Shown one piece after another: positions 17,084 to 25,496 of a stretch of 64,000 nucleotides of DNA. The position numbers and the translations under genes were made by a program. The notes beneath the pieces were generated by a model that saw only the letters and a program-made list of their open reading frames with translations, was not told the origin of the DNA and ran no database searches. This stretch comes from Photobacterium sanctipauli (GTDB lineage: Bacteria > Pseudomonadota > Gammaproteobacteria > Enterobacterales > Vibrionaceae): assembly GCF_003026495.1 (NCBI RefSeq), contig NZ_PYMA01000014.1:62001-126000 (forward strand). Direction: 5' to 3'. How positions within the stretch are numbered: position 1 is the first letter of the stretch; each line of letters opens with the position of its first letter.

Positions 17084-17911
17084 TCACTTTCTTGTCGCGA
17101 GTAGGGTACCGATATTTTGGGTCGCTTTTGACAGATTATCGGGCGTTGAATGAACCGATTGGGATGAGGCATAGAACGGCTGCCCTAATGGTTGCCCCAA
17201 TACAACGAATAACCGTGCAGCCACTTGCCCTGTTCGAATTTCAATCGGAAGTGAAGATTTATGCAGTGTCGCCATTTGATGGTGGTGCAACTGGCTGCCG
17301 CTGACATAGACACTGCCTGAGCGAATGTAGACAAAGCCCGTCGTTTGATGCTCCTGTGGCACGAAGTGCCAGATCCCATAGGGAGAAATCATGATATCGA
17401 GGTAGGTGATAGGAATGCTGTAGTTGGCAGGACTGGTGACACCTTTGTAGCTGCCAATAATCACCTTGGTGGTTGAATCGTCTTCTTCAACGAGAGGCAG
17501 TTGGTCGGCGTTAATGTTACAACTTGACGCTGCTGCCATTTCAGTATCACCAGCGGGTAGGGCTGTCCATAAGCTAAATGATTCAACGCGACCATTTTGA
17601 GGGGTCATGGTGTCTTTGTGAATGATCCCGTTACCGGATGTCATGATGTGCACATCACCACTGGCAAGGGTGACATGGCTGCCTGCAGAGTCATGATGCT
17701 TGAGCGCACCTGTTACCGGGTAGCTAACGGCGTCGATCCCTGAATGGCCGTGATAATCAAGCCCGGTAGACTTCACTACGGCTTTGGCTTCGAAGTGATC
17801 CCACAGCACAAACGGGTCCAGCGTTTCAAATTCTTGGTTATCGATAAACGCGGTTAATAGGCCTGATTTTTTTCCGAAGCGGATTTTTTGGACTTGTCTT
17901 ATTTTTCTCAT
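17084..17911 (-). CDS. Pirin family protein
   Basis: 275 residues forming a bicupin. The N-terminal cupin carries YHGHSGIDAVSYPVTGALKH and GNGIIHKD, matching the pirin metal site of HxH, a later His and a Glu. Here the Glu of the usual IVHSE motif is Asp (IIHKD), a conservative change. The second cupin (about 175-260) is weaker. Pirins are iron-binding proteins acting as quercetinase-like dioxygenases or regulators; the substrate here is unknown. The gene is flanked by intergenic DNA on both sides, and its start at 17911 has no strong ribosome site. Confidence 0.88.
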   Translation of the reverse strand: MRKIRQVQKIRFGKKSGLLTAFIDNQEFETLDPFVLWDHFEAKAVVKSTGLDYHGHSGIDAVSYPVTGALKHHDSAGSHVTLASGDVHIMTSGNGIIHKDTMTPQNGRVESFSLWTALPAGDTEMAAASSCNINADQLPLVEEDDSTTKVIIGSYKGVTSPANYSIPITYLDIMISPYGIWHFVPQEHQTTGFVYIRSGSVYVSGSQLHHHQMATLHKSSLPIEIRTGQVAARLFVVLGQPLGQPFYASSQSVHSTPDNLSKATQNIGTLLATRK

Positions 17912-18020
17912 GATAAGCCACCAATAATCATGATCAGGATATTGCTAGAATTATCTAATAGTTGAATTAAATCTTAGACCTAAGAAGGGAAATTCACCAT
18001 TGAGAATGATGAGAAAAGGG

Positions 18021-18062
18021 AATAAAAAAGCAGAAGCCGTTAATCTAATAACGGACTTCTGC
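18021..18062 (-). terminator. Intrinsic terminator of fadL
   Basis: Read on the minus strand, GCAGAAG-CCGTTA pairs with TAACGG-CTTCTGC with one bulged base and is followed by TTTTTTATT. It lies 36 nt after the fadL stop. Confidence 0.85.
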
Positions 18063-18098
18063 CTATTATGCTGTTTACAACAGATTTATGCGGTTAAC

Positions 18099-19340
18099 TT
18101 AGAACGAACGGCTGTACTGAAGGCCGATAAGCACTGCGTTAGCGCGTGTTGTAGCATCCGTAATTGAGATTAAATCAGAGCCAGGAATTAGCTGCTCATC
18201 AAAGGTGACGTCTTGACCAAGTAGGTAGGTAAAGCCAAAGTCAACGTCCTCGTCTTTATTGATGTTGTAGGTAAAGCCAGCTGATAGCCAATGACGGTTT
18301 GAGTCAGGAATTGAAATTGACTTCAATTCGTCAGTTGCTGCGATGTCGTACATGTAACCGGCACGAAGCGTCCAGTCATTGTTGAGGTAGTAAGTACCAC
18401 CTACAGAGATATGACCTGCGTCTTTCCATTCATATGCTTTGTCGATAGATGGGCCGATTTCACTTTGTAGTGTAATGCTGTCAAATGCACTCCACTGTAC
18501 CCACTGAAGGCTATAGTGAGCAGCAAACTTATCGCTTAGGCGGTGGTAACCAGAGAATTCAGCCATATCTGGTAGCGGCAGATCGATATCATCAGTCGAC
18601 TTATCACCTTCGGCTTCAATTGTTGGGCTGTAGCGGTAGCTAAGGCCAAAGCGGTGGTCTTCGTTTACTTCGTAAACCATACCAACGTTCCAGCCTAGGC
18701 CAATGCCCGTAGCATCGATATCAACAACCTTGGTATCAACAACATCACCAACTATGTTGGCATTTCGCTCTAGCTTGCCGATACCGTAAATCACATCAAG
18801 GCCCGCACCGAAGCTTAGGTTCTCGTTTAAACGGTATGAAACATTAGCCGCTAAGTTCATGCTTTTAATGCTTGTTGTACCGCCGAAAATTGGCGCAACG
18901 AAGTCATCTTCAAACTCAGTGGCAGTACCAAAGTTGGAATAGGCAGATAAGCCCCAAGCCCAGGTTTCATTGATTGGCATTACAAGGTGAAGGTTTGGAA
19001 CAAAAGAGGTGCCGCCAATGCCGTCAGTTTCTTCAATTGGAGTTGAACTTAAGGTACCGCTTGGTAATTCAACATCATTGAAAGTACCAGACTTCAAGCG
19101 CACATCTGTCGCGATAACATTGAAGCCCAGTGAAAAATTCGCTTCCTTGAATAGTGCCATTGCCGCTGGGTTACGTGCTGCAACTGAAGCGTTATCAGCG
19201 ATAGCAGCATCACCAGCAAATGCACGACCAAGACCGGTAGCAGATTGGCTATTTAATTGGAAACCTGCAGCCAGGGTTGGCGCAGACGCAAAAGACAGTG
19301 CTGTAACAACAGCACAGGATAACAAACGCTTCTTGAACAT
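18099..19340 (-). CDS. fadL: FadL/OmpP1-family long-chain fatty acid transporter
   Basis: 413 residues with a clear signal peptide ending PTLA|AGF. The mature start AGFQLNSQSATGLGRAFAGDAA and the NPAAMALF element are the signature of the FadL/OmpP1/TodX family, whose N-terminal hatch plugs a 14-strand barrel. The C-terminus ends in LQYSRSF with the terminal Phe needed for barrel insertion. It moves long-chain fatty acids across the outer membrane. A near-consensus FadR site lies 84 nt upstream, and a divergent surface esterase lipoprotein could release fatty acids for it. Confidence 0.92.
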   Translation of the reverse strand: MFKKRLLSCAVVTALSFASAPTLAAGFQLNSQSATGLGRAFAGDAAIADNASVAARNPAAMALFKEANFSLGFNVIATDVRLKSGTFNDVELPSGTLSSTPIEETDGIGGTSFVPNLHLVMPINETWAWGLSAYSNFGTATEFEDDFVAPIFGGTTSIKSMNLAANVSYRLNENLSFGAGLDVIYGIGKLERNANIVGDVVDTKVVDIDATGIGLGWNVGMVYEVNEDHRFGLSYRYSPTIEAEGDKSTDDIDLPLPDMAEFSGYHRLSDKFAAHYSLQWVQWSAFDSITLQSEIGPSIDKAYEWKDAGHISVGGTYYLNNDWTLRAGYMYDIAATDELKSISIPDSNRHWLSAGFTYNINKDEDVDFGFTYLLGQDVTFDEQLIPGSDLISITDATTRANAVLIGLQYSRSF

Positions 19341-19423
19341 AATTTAGGCTTATAGTTATTTAATTAGACGAACTGAGTGTGTCCCCAGAAATTAAAACAA
19401 ATTCTAGAGAGAGCCTATATTTA

Positions 19424-19440
19424 AACAAATTAGACCAGTT
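19424..19440 (-). promoter_or_regulatory. Candidate FadR operator upstream of fadL
   Basis: On the minus strand AACTGGTCTAATTTGTT matches the E. coli FadR operator (ANCTGGTCNGANNTGTT) at all fixed positions but one (A for G at position 10). It sits 84 nt before the fadL start codon in the divergent fadL/esterase region, where FadR represses fad genes in E. coli. Confidence 0.65.
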
Positions 19441-19891
19441 GGGCTGAAAATAATTTGTGGGTAACGTGTGTTAACAATGTTTAATTTGATGATTGAAAAT
19501 TCTCGATATCAATAATGAAATAAACATTATTCACATTAATTATTCGTTATCTGTGAAGCTAAAAAGTTATCAAGACCCGATAGTGTGATATTTAGTTAGA
19601 TCTGTCAATTTTGAACATGATTTGTCCTTTTGCGGCTGCGATATCAAAAAATATCCAGATGAAATAGTGATGGTTTTCGTGGTTGGAATTGACGGGGTGG
19701 TTGCTTTTAACATGTTAGCATCAAAGATTGTGTGTAATTAAAACATCAGACCAGCATGGTTGTACGTTTTATTTAGAGTGTATTTCTTTATAATTACGCC
19801 AAAGAAAGTATATCTATAAATATACATTTTATTAATTGATGTGATGCGTTTTATTAGCATTAACAAGAAGCTTAAATAAAAGATATTAATA
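19441..19891. other. Divergent fadL/esterase control region
   Basis: About 450 bp of AT-rich DNA with no credible gene; a hydrophobic minus-strand frame at 19738-19980 overlaps the esterase start and has no ribosome site. Both promoters should lie here. No second FadR site was found by eye. Confidence 0.5.
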
Positions 19892-21874
19892 ATGAAAAAA
19901 TATACACGTAGTTTAATCGCAACAGGTATCGCGTTGGCCTTAGTTGCATGTAACGATGACAGTTCAGTAAATGATGGCAAAGAGTTACCTGCTTCTCAGC
20001 CAGTGACGATTGAAGTCAATGGTGCCAAGGTTACTGGTCTAACCGAAAGTAATGAAATTACCGCTTTGAGTGGCAATAAAGAAGTGGTAAGAGTCGAAGC
20101 ATTTAAGGGCATAAAGTTCGCTGACGGCGAGCGTTTCCAGCATAGTAGCCTAGTGAAAGTTGATGGTAGTACTGACATTGACGCGACAGAATTTGGCTAT
20201 ATCTGTCCTCAGTTGGGTGAAACAGGCGAAGCGCAAGCTGAAGACTGTCTGAACCTGAACATCTGGCGTCCAGCTGGTACAGAAGCCAATGCAGAGCTAC
20301 CTGTTTATGTTTTTATTCACGGCGGCTCGTTTGAAAGCGGTTCTGGTTCTACAGAGCTAAACCGCGGTGACACGATTGTTGCCCAGAGTATCTCAGACTA
20401 TGAAGCAGGCGATCGTAGTGAGCCATTTATTGCAGTTTCTGTTAACTACCGTTTAGGTCTTCTAGGTAGCTTGTGGGTTGACGGTAAGGAAAACCCTAAA
20501 GGTGGTAACTATGGTATTGGTGACCAGAAGCGTGCTCTAGAGTGGATTAATGATTACATTTCCGAGTTTGGTGGTGATGCTGGCAATGTGACCGTATATG
20601 GAGAAAGTGCCGGTGCGATGTCGATTGGCATCTTGCAGGAAGATAAAGACGTTGCAGGTCAAGACTATCAGCGTGCAATAATGCAAAGCAACCCATACGG
20701 TATTGCGTATAAAAACTATGCATCAGCTCAATCTATTTGGAATGATGTAAAAGTTGCGGTGACTGGTAGTGAAGATACAGCGGATAAAAATGTTCAGGAT
20801 CTGCTGGCTGATATGTCGCTAGAAGAGGTAAAAGGGCTTCAGCAAAATCTTAAAGGGAATTTACTTTCTTACCTGATCGAATCTAAGCCATCAACATCAG
20901 GTTTCTTGCCATTTGCGCCATATATTGAGAAGAAAGCATTTGGTCCAGCTGGACACCATTTAACGAAACAGCCATTAAGCAATACAGACTTCAATGTAGA
21001 AACAGTTATTGGTTTTAATACAGATGAATCAAATCTGTTTACTTCTATGTTTGAGCCGTTGTTATATGCAAACATTAAGAATAAAGATGGTGAATTTGTT
21101 CTTGGTGGTGATGTTGTTTTACAAGAAGATTTTATTATAGAAGGTGTTATAGAGTTACCAAAGGGAACAAGTGTTCGAGAATTGCTTGAGCATGAAGCTA
21201 TTGGTGGCATGTACGGTATTCTTGTTAAAGCTTTCTTTGGTGGAATTCCGAAAGTATCAGAGAGCATTCCTGGTAACTGTGATGTCATTAGTTTTGCTGC
21301 TGGACTTTGTAAGGGGCAGCAACTATTCAGTAAAGTCAGTGATTACAAGCCAGAACTTGGCTCTGGCTATAGTTTAGAAATGTCTACTGCTAACATCCGT
21401 ACTGCCCGCATGCTAGCCAACGATATGTTATTCACTTGTCCATCTCGTAAAGTAGTTCAGAATAACGTGGCTACTAGCACGACAATGTACCATTACGAGC
21501 ACGAATCACAGTTTAACTTCTGGCCGTTTGACGCAATGCCACTGGCTTCACTGAGCTGTCAAAACTTGGACGGGCTAAAAGGTAAAGCATGCCATGCTGC
21601 TGAGCTGCCATTTGTATTTGGCAAAGCAATTAACGGTGCGGGTCAGCCTGTCTTGACCAATGCGAAAGATAACCAAGTGATGGCAGCAATGTCGCGCGAA
21701 TGGTTTAAAGATACATTGTTTACGGATAATGAATGGGAATCAGGCTCAGATAACTACCTGAAGATTGGCGGCGAAGGTAACATCTTTGAATCAGCTGCGA
21801 ACTTTGGTGCTGATGATTCTGCTATCGGCGCACGCTGTGATGATTTAGAAGCAAAAGGATTACTTGACTTCTAA
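19892..21874 (+). CDS. Type B carboxylesterase family lipoprotein
   Basis: 660 residues with a lipoprotein signal and lipobox LVAC; Asn at +2 argues for sorting to the outer membrane. The alpha/beta hydrolase has the oxyanion motif FIHGGSFESGS, the nucleophile elbow GESAGAMS (Ser about 238), the acid in FNTDESNLF and the His in KACHAAELPFVFG, so the catalytic triad is complete. Substrate is unknown. It is divergent from fadL. In V. cholerae a different lipoprotein lipase, VolA, sits beside fadL and frees fatty acids from lysophospholipid; this esterase may play a similar role by analogy, not homology. Confidence 0.85.
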   Translation: MKKYTRSLIATGIALALVACNDDSSVNDGKELPASQPVTIEVNGAKVTGLTESNEITALSGNKEVVRVEAFKGIKFADGERFQHSSLVKVDGSTDIDATEFGYICPQLGETGEAQAEDCLNLNIWRPAGTEANAELPVYVFIHGGSFESGSGSTELNRGDTIVAQSISDYEAGDRSEPFIAVSVNYRLGLLGSLWVDGKENPKGGNYGIGDQKRALEWINDYISEFGGDAGNVTVYGESAGAMSIGILQEDKDVAGQDYQRAIMQSNPYGIAYKNYASAQSIWNDVKVAVTGSEDTADKNVQDLLADMSLEEVKGLQQNLKGNLLSYLIESKPSTSGFLPFAPYIEKKAFGPAGHHLTKQPLSNTDFNVETVIGFNTDESNLFTSMFEPLLYANIKNKDGEFVLGGDVVLQEDFIIEGVIELPKGTSVRELLEHEAIGGMYGILVKAFFGGIPKVSESIPGNCDVISFAAGLCKGQQLFSKVSDYKPELGSGYSLEMSTANIRTARMLANDMLFTCPSRKVVQNNVATSTTMYHYEHESQFNFWPFDAMPLASLSCQNLDGLKGKACHAAELPFVFGKAINGAGQPVLTNAKDNQVMAAMSREWFKDTLFTDNEWESGSDNYLKIGGEGNIFESAANFGADDSAIGARCDDLEAKGLLDF

Positions 21875-21883
21875 GTGATATCT

Positions 21884-21911
21884 AAGGCGGGACAATCACC
21901 CCGCCTTTTCT
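21884..21911 (+). terminator. Intrinsic terminator after the esterase gene
   Basis: An 8-bp GC-rich stem AAGGCGGG/CCCGCCTT with loop ACAATCAC is followed by TTCTTT, 10 nt after the stop. Confidence 0.85.
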
Positions 21912-21930
21912 TTACCTACCGCTCACCAAC

Positions 21931-23607
21931 TCACAAAGCTTCATCCCACGCCACATAAACCACCTCGGCAGGTAGCGCCAGTTGTTGGAAAACCTTGAGC
22001 CACCGTATTTGGTTACTTTGCAACTTATCACCAGGGCCTTTAACTTCGATCCAGCGAAATTCGTCTTCTTTAAAGAGAATTAAATCAGGAAAACCGCTGC
22101 GGTTGTTTTTCGGGTCAAACAGGATACGGCGGAATATTTTATCTAGTGCTGTTGGTGGAAAATGGTTAGTAGCATGTTTGATTACTTCGGGTGTGATGAG
22201 TGGCCAATGTACCCAGTCATTTGAGATCCCCTGCTTTTGTTGATAGACCGTGAGCCATTGCTGCCACTTGCCTGTGGCTATTTCTAAAAGCCGATCATCA
22301 ATGGCGGTTTGTCGTTGTTGATAAAATGCAGAGCTGAACATGTCTTTTGGCGAGCGCTGGAAAGGGTTGAGAAATGCCCCTTGTATCCCATCATTGAAAA
22401 TAATGTCCCAGAAGGCCAAGCCAAACAGGCCGCAGATTAAGGTATTTTCCAGATAATATGCATGCCAGCCCTGATGTTCATAATGGTTTGCCACGCAATG
22501 CTCCACACGGTCACCATTGTTCGGTAGGGTGAGTGAGTAACTAGAAAACACCGGCTTCTTTGCTGGTGCTGATTTAATTGCGAGCTTACGGGCGAGTTTT
22601 CTCACCAATACATCGGCAACATCGGCCTCTTCTTCTGACTTTGGTGCTTGCTGCATAGCCAGTGCGAGCTGATAGGCTTGCTCTACTTGCCCTTGCTTAT
22701 CAAGGATTCGAGTTCGCCGCTCTCTTGCTGGTGGCAATTCACTTTGCTCGAACAAAGTGAGCGCTTCATCTAACTTATCTTGCTGTGTTTGTCCGATACG
22801 CTCAATATCACGGGCGATGAGGTTAACCAGCTGCTGGCGCTTCTTCTCGAGTAACGGCCATTGATAAGGGGAGGGTAAATGACAAGCTAGCTCAGCAATA
22901 GCCTCCGCATCTTTTTGTTCTTTCGCTTGCCAGTACTGATCTTTCAGTTGCGCGAGAGACAGCCATTGCTCGATATCATCACGCGAGCTAAACAAACGGT
23001 GCTGGCGGTCAATGGTGTACGACTCATAGCATTGAACCCCCAAATCGCTCAGCACAAACTCGGTTAAATCTTGGCGGCTATTGCCAAAAAATAACAGTAG
23101 GAAGACGTTTAAATGCGCTGAATACTTAACTTCAATAATACTTTCTTTGAAGTCACCGAGGGTAGGGGAAAGCTGTTGTAGTGCTTCGACAATGATGGCT
23201 TTCTTTTGTTGTTTATAGCTTGAGAGCGGTTCAAATAAAGCGAGTAACTCTGGCTTGGTAAATAGCGCCGCTATCAACGCTATCTCTATCGATGCATTGG
23301 GCTGGGTACTGTGCTGGGAGTCTGGCCGTGCTAAATGCGCCAAGCCGCATTGGTTAAGCTCATTGGCGGCGGAGTTAAGATCCGCAATCTCACGGTAGCT
23401 TAATTTACTAAGCCGAAACAGCGGGCCTTTACGTGTCAGTAGGCGTATATAGAGCTTTTGTGCGTCAGAAGACAGGGAGCGGAAGGTAGCCAGCCAATGC
23501 TTTTCATCAGCTGACAGCAAGTCTTCGTACTGACTAGATACGGTATTGATTAGCGTGACAAAGTTAGTCTGGTAGTAGTCGTCACTGAGCTCGGTTGGGG
23601 ATATCAT
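21931..23607 (-). CDS. VRR-NUC domain nuclease (FAN1-like)
   Basis: About 558 residues from ATG at 23607; TTG at 23628 would add seven. The C-terminal VRR-NUC domain shows the PD-(D/E)xK core: FPDLILFKEDEFRWIEVKGP followed by GDKLQSNQIRWL. Upstream are a SAP-like helical segment near the N-terminus (LTRKGPLFRLSKLSYREI) and helical repeats, as in bacterial homologues of Fanconi-associated nuclease 1. Related proteins cut branched DNA and unhook interstrand crosslinks. The gene stands alone, divergent from the Nudix-PAP2 gene. Catalytic residues appear intact. Confidence 0.88.
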   Translation of the reverse strand: MISPTELSDDYYQTNFVTLINTVSSQYEDLLSADEKHWLATFRSLSSDAQKLYIRLLTRKGPLFRLSKLSYREIADLNSAANELNQCGLAHLARPDSQHSTQPNASIEIALIAALFTKPELLALFEPLSSYKQQKKAIIVEALQQLSPTLGDFKESIIEVKYSAHLNVFLLLFFGNSRQDLTEFVLSDLGVQCYESYTIDRQHRLFSSRDDIEQWLSLAQLKDQYWQAKEQKDAEAIAELACHLPSPYQWPLLEKKRQQLVNLIARDIERIGQTQQDKLDEALTLFEQSELPPARERRTRILDKQGQVEQAYQLALAMQQAPKSEEEADVADVLVRKLARKLAIKSAPAKKPVFSSYSLTLPNNGDRVEHCVANHYEHQGWHAYYLENTLICGLFGLAFWDIIFNDGIQGAFLNPFQRSPKDMFSSAFYQQRQTAIDDRLLEIATGKWQQWLTVYQQKQGISNDWVHWPLITPEVIKHATNHFPPTALDKIFRRILFDPKNNRSGFPDLILFKEDEFRWIEVKGPGDKLQSNQIRWLKVFQQLALPAEVVYVAWDEAL

Positions 23608-23777
23608 GTTATTTATAATTTGATGCAATATTACTCACAGATGTGCATTTTTCTATGAATTAGCTCCAAAGAAAGTCGCACTGATAGCGAATGGAATTAT
23701 TTGTTAATACATTCAATGGCTTGCTGTTGTGTTGGCTGTTATTATCGTTTTATCTTTTCTATTTATAAAGGCTTATA

Positions 23778-25325
23778 GTGTTTATTAGTGTAACGCCAAT
23801 GGCTCGTTGGCTGGTTGTTTTTCTCTTATGTTTCTTGAGTCCGTTGCTGAGTGCACAAGAGGCAGCTTCACAACAGTTAGATTTAAAGCCGGAAGCTTCA
23901 CCGCTGTTGGTAGGCGAAAAAGTGCCGGGTGAAAACGGGCGACACCCAGAAGACATCATTGGTGCGGTTTGCGTTATTCGCCATGGTGATAAATTGGTGA
24001 TGATGTCTGAGGTCATCACGCGAAAATTGTCTTTGCCCGGTGGCTACATTGATACGGGAGATACACCAGAGCAAGCTGCGAGAAGAGAAGCGCTTGAAGA
24101 AACCGGCATAGACGTAACAGTGTCAGATCTCATCCAGTATCGAGGCCGAGCGGCAATATACAGTTGTGTTGCTAAAACACCGATTTTGGTTTCTTCATTC
24201 CGTGACTATACCGGACACCTTATTGTTGCATCATGGTTTTCTAAACACTTTGCGACTGAAATCGAGCGGGTGTACCTGATTGATCCGCAAGATGTGTCAG
24301 CTAAGGCGTATCGGTACGCAGAAGATGCTGAGTTACTGCCATTATGGTTAGAGAAAACCCCTAATAGCGAAGTGCTGGTTTATTCAGACTTGAGTGATCA
24401 GGTCAATTTTCTGCATCAACTTGAATTGGTACTGATCAAAGGGTTTCAGCAGGGGGTATCACAATGGCCACAACCACTCCAAAATATGTTCGAAGGCATG
24501 ATGTTCTTGATGAATTTGCCGGGTGAACCTTGGTTTGTGGCGGTTCTGTTGGTTGCTATCGCTGGGTTTTTCGGGCCAAAAGCCTTGATCGAGTTTCTAT
24601 TTGTACTGATTCTAGCTTCCTTTACGTCATCCCTGCTGAAATATGGCATTGCTTCGCCGAGGCCTTCAGTCATTATCCCTGAGCTGCAAAAAATTAATGC
24701 TTACGGCTTTGGTTTCCCGAGCGGGCATACCTTGTTGGCGACCTTGCTATGGGGGATCTTCTGGCATGTATTGTTGAGAGTGGTGAAAGCACCTTATAAG
24801 TGGCTAATCACGTTTGGTATCTGCATCATGATTGCCGGGCAGGCAGTGGCGCGAGTCTGGTATGGGGTGCATTTCATTAGTGACACCATCATGAGTGTAA
24901 TGCTGGGGCTTGTGATTGTTGCGCTGGTCATTGTTTGGCGCGGTGATGAGTCGAATCAGTATCATCGACTATTGATGACTAAGTGGTTTTGGCTGTTCAT
25001 CACCATGGTAGTAGGGATAGTGGCAAGCTTCACCCTTGTGCCGTCACATGCGTACTTGTTTGCTGGCATGTTGGGGGTATTCCTCACTTGTGATTACGTT
25101 GCTAAACAGCCCGTTAGGGCAAGAAAAGTTCAGTGCCAGCAAGGCTTTTTGCATAGTGTTGTTATCGCTCTTGGCTTTGCGTTGTTGGCGTGGACGGTAA
25201 ACTTTGTTGCCTCGCTCTCGACGGTGAGTTTATTGGTACTGGCTATCAAGGGAGTCGGTGCCATGATCGTGACGGTATGGCTGGTAGGCAGTACAACCTA
25301 CTTGCACTGTAAGTATCAGAAATAG
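23778..25325 (+). CDS. Bifunctional Nudix hydrolase / PAP2 phosphatase membrane protein
   Basis: 515 residues from GTG at 23778 behind AAAGG. An N-terminal signal or anchor (about 8-25) is followed by a Nudix domain with box G89-x5-D95-x7-REALEETGI (103-111); the first Glu of the consensus is Asp. After about residue 240 come membrane helices and a PAP2 domain with all three phosphatase motifs: KYGIASPRP (KX6RP, about 288-296), PSGH (about 314-317) and ARVWYGVHFISD (about 357-368). Further hydrophobic helices follow. Since PAP2 sites of this type face the periplasm and the Nudix part follows a signal, both may act outside the inner membrane, perhaps on lipid-linked or nucleotide pyrophosphates. 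Confidence 0.88.
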   Translation: MFISVTPMARWLVVFLLCFLSPLLSAQEAASQQLDLKPEASPLLVGEKVPGENGRHPEDIIGAVCVIRHGDKLVMMSEVITRKLSLPGGYIDTGDTPEQAARREALEETGIDVTVSDLIQYRGRAAIYSCVAKTPILVSSFRDYTGHLIVASWFSKHFATEIERVYLIDPQDVSAKAYRYAEDAELLPLWLEKTPNSEVLVYSDLSDQVNFLHQLELVLIKGFQQGVSQWPQPLQNMFEGMMFLMNLPGEPWFVAVLLVAIAGFFGPKALIEFLFVLILASFTSSLLKYGIASPRPSVIIPELQKINAYGFGFPSGHTLLATLLWGIFWHVLLRVVKAPYKWLITFGICIMIAGQAVARVWYGVHFISDTIMSVMLGLVIVALVIVWRGDESNQYHRLLMTKWFWLFITMVVGIVASFTLVPSHAYLFAGMLGVFLTCDYVAKQPVRARKVQCQQGFLHSVVIALGFALLAWTVNFVASLSTVSLLVLAIKGVGAMIVTVWLVGSTTYLHCKYQK

Positions 25326-25453
25326 CGCAGTAAGTTTTGGATTCAGGGTTAAATGGTGTTTAGGCACTGTTTAACCTTGTTGCGCAACTCTGTGCTTTTT
25401 TTCAACTAAGCGGTGAGGTAAAGTGAATAGATAAGCCAAATATAAAAGAGAGG

Positions 25454-25484
25454 CCAGTAGTCGTAGGATACGACGTGATACTGG
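25454..25484 (+). other. Nested leader hairpin before ydiJ
   Basis: CCAGTA-GTCGTA-GGA-TACGAC-GTGA-TACTGG forms a 6+6-bp stem with a 4-nt internal bulge. It ends only 4 nt before the AAGGAG ribosome site of ydiJ and could affect its translation or mRNA stability. Confidence 0.5.
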
Positions 25485-25496
25485 ACAAGGAGAGCA

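Noticed and set aside
19738-19980. Hydrophobic minus-strand frame of 80 codons in the fadL/esterase gap
   Set aside because: No ribosome site, AT-rich chance hydrophobicity, and overlap with the start of the esterase gene.
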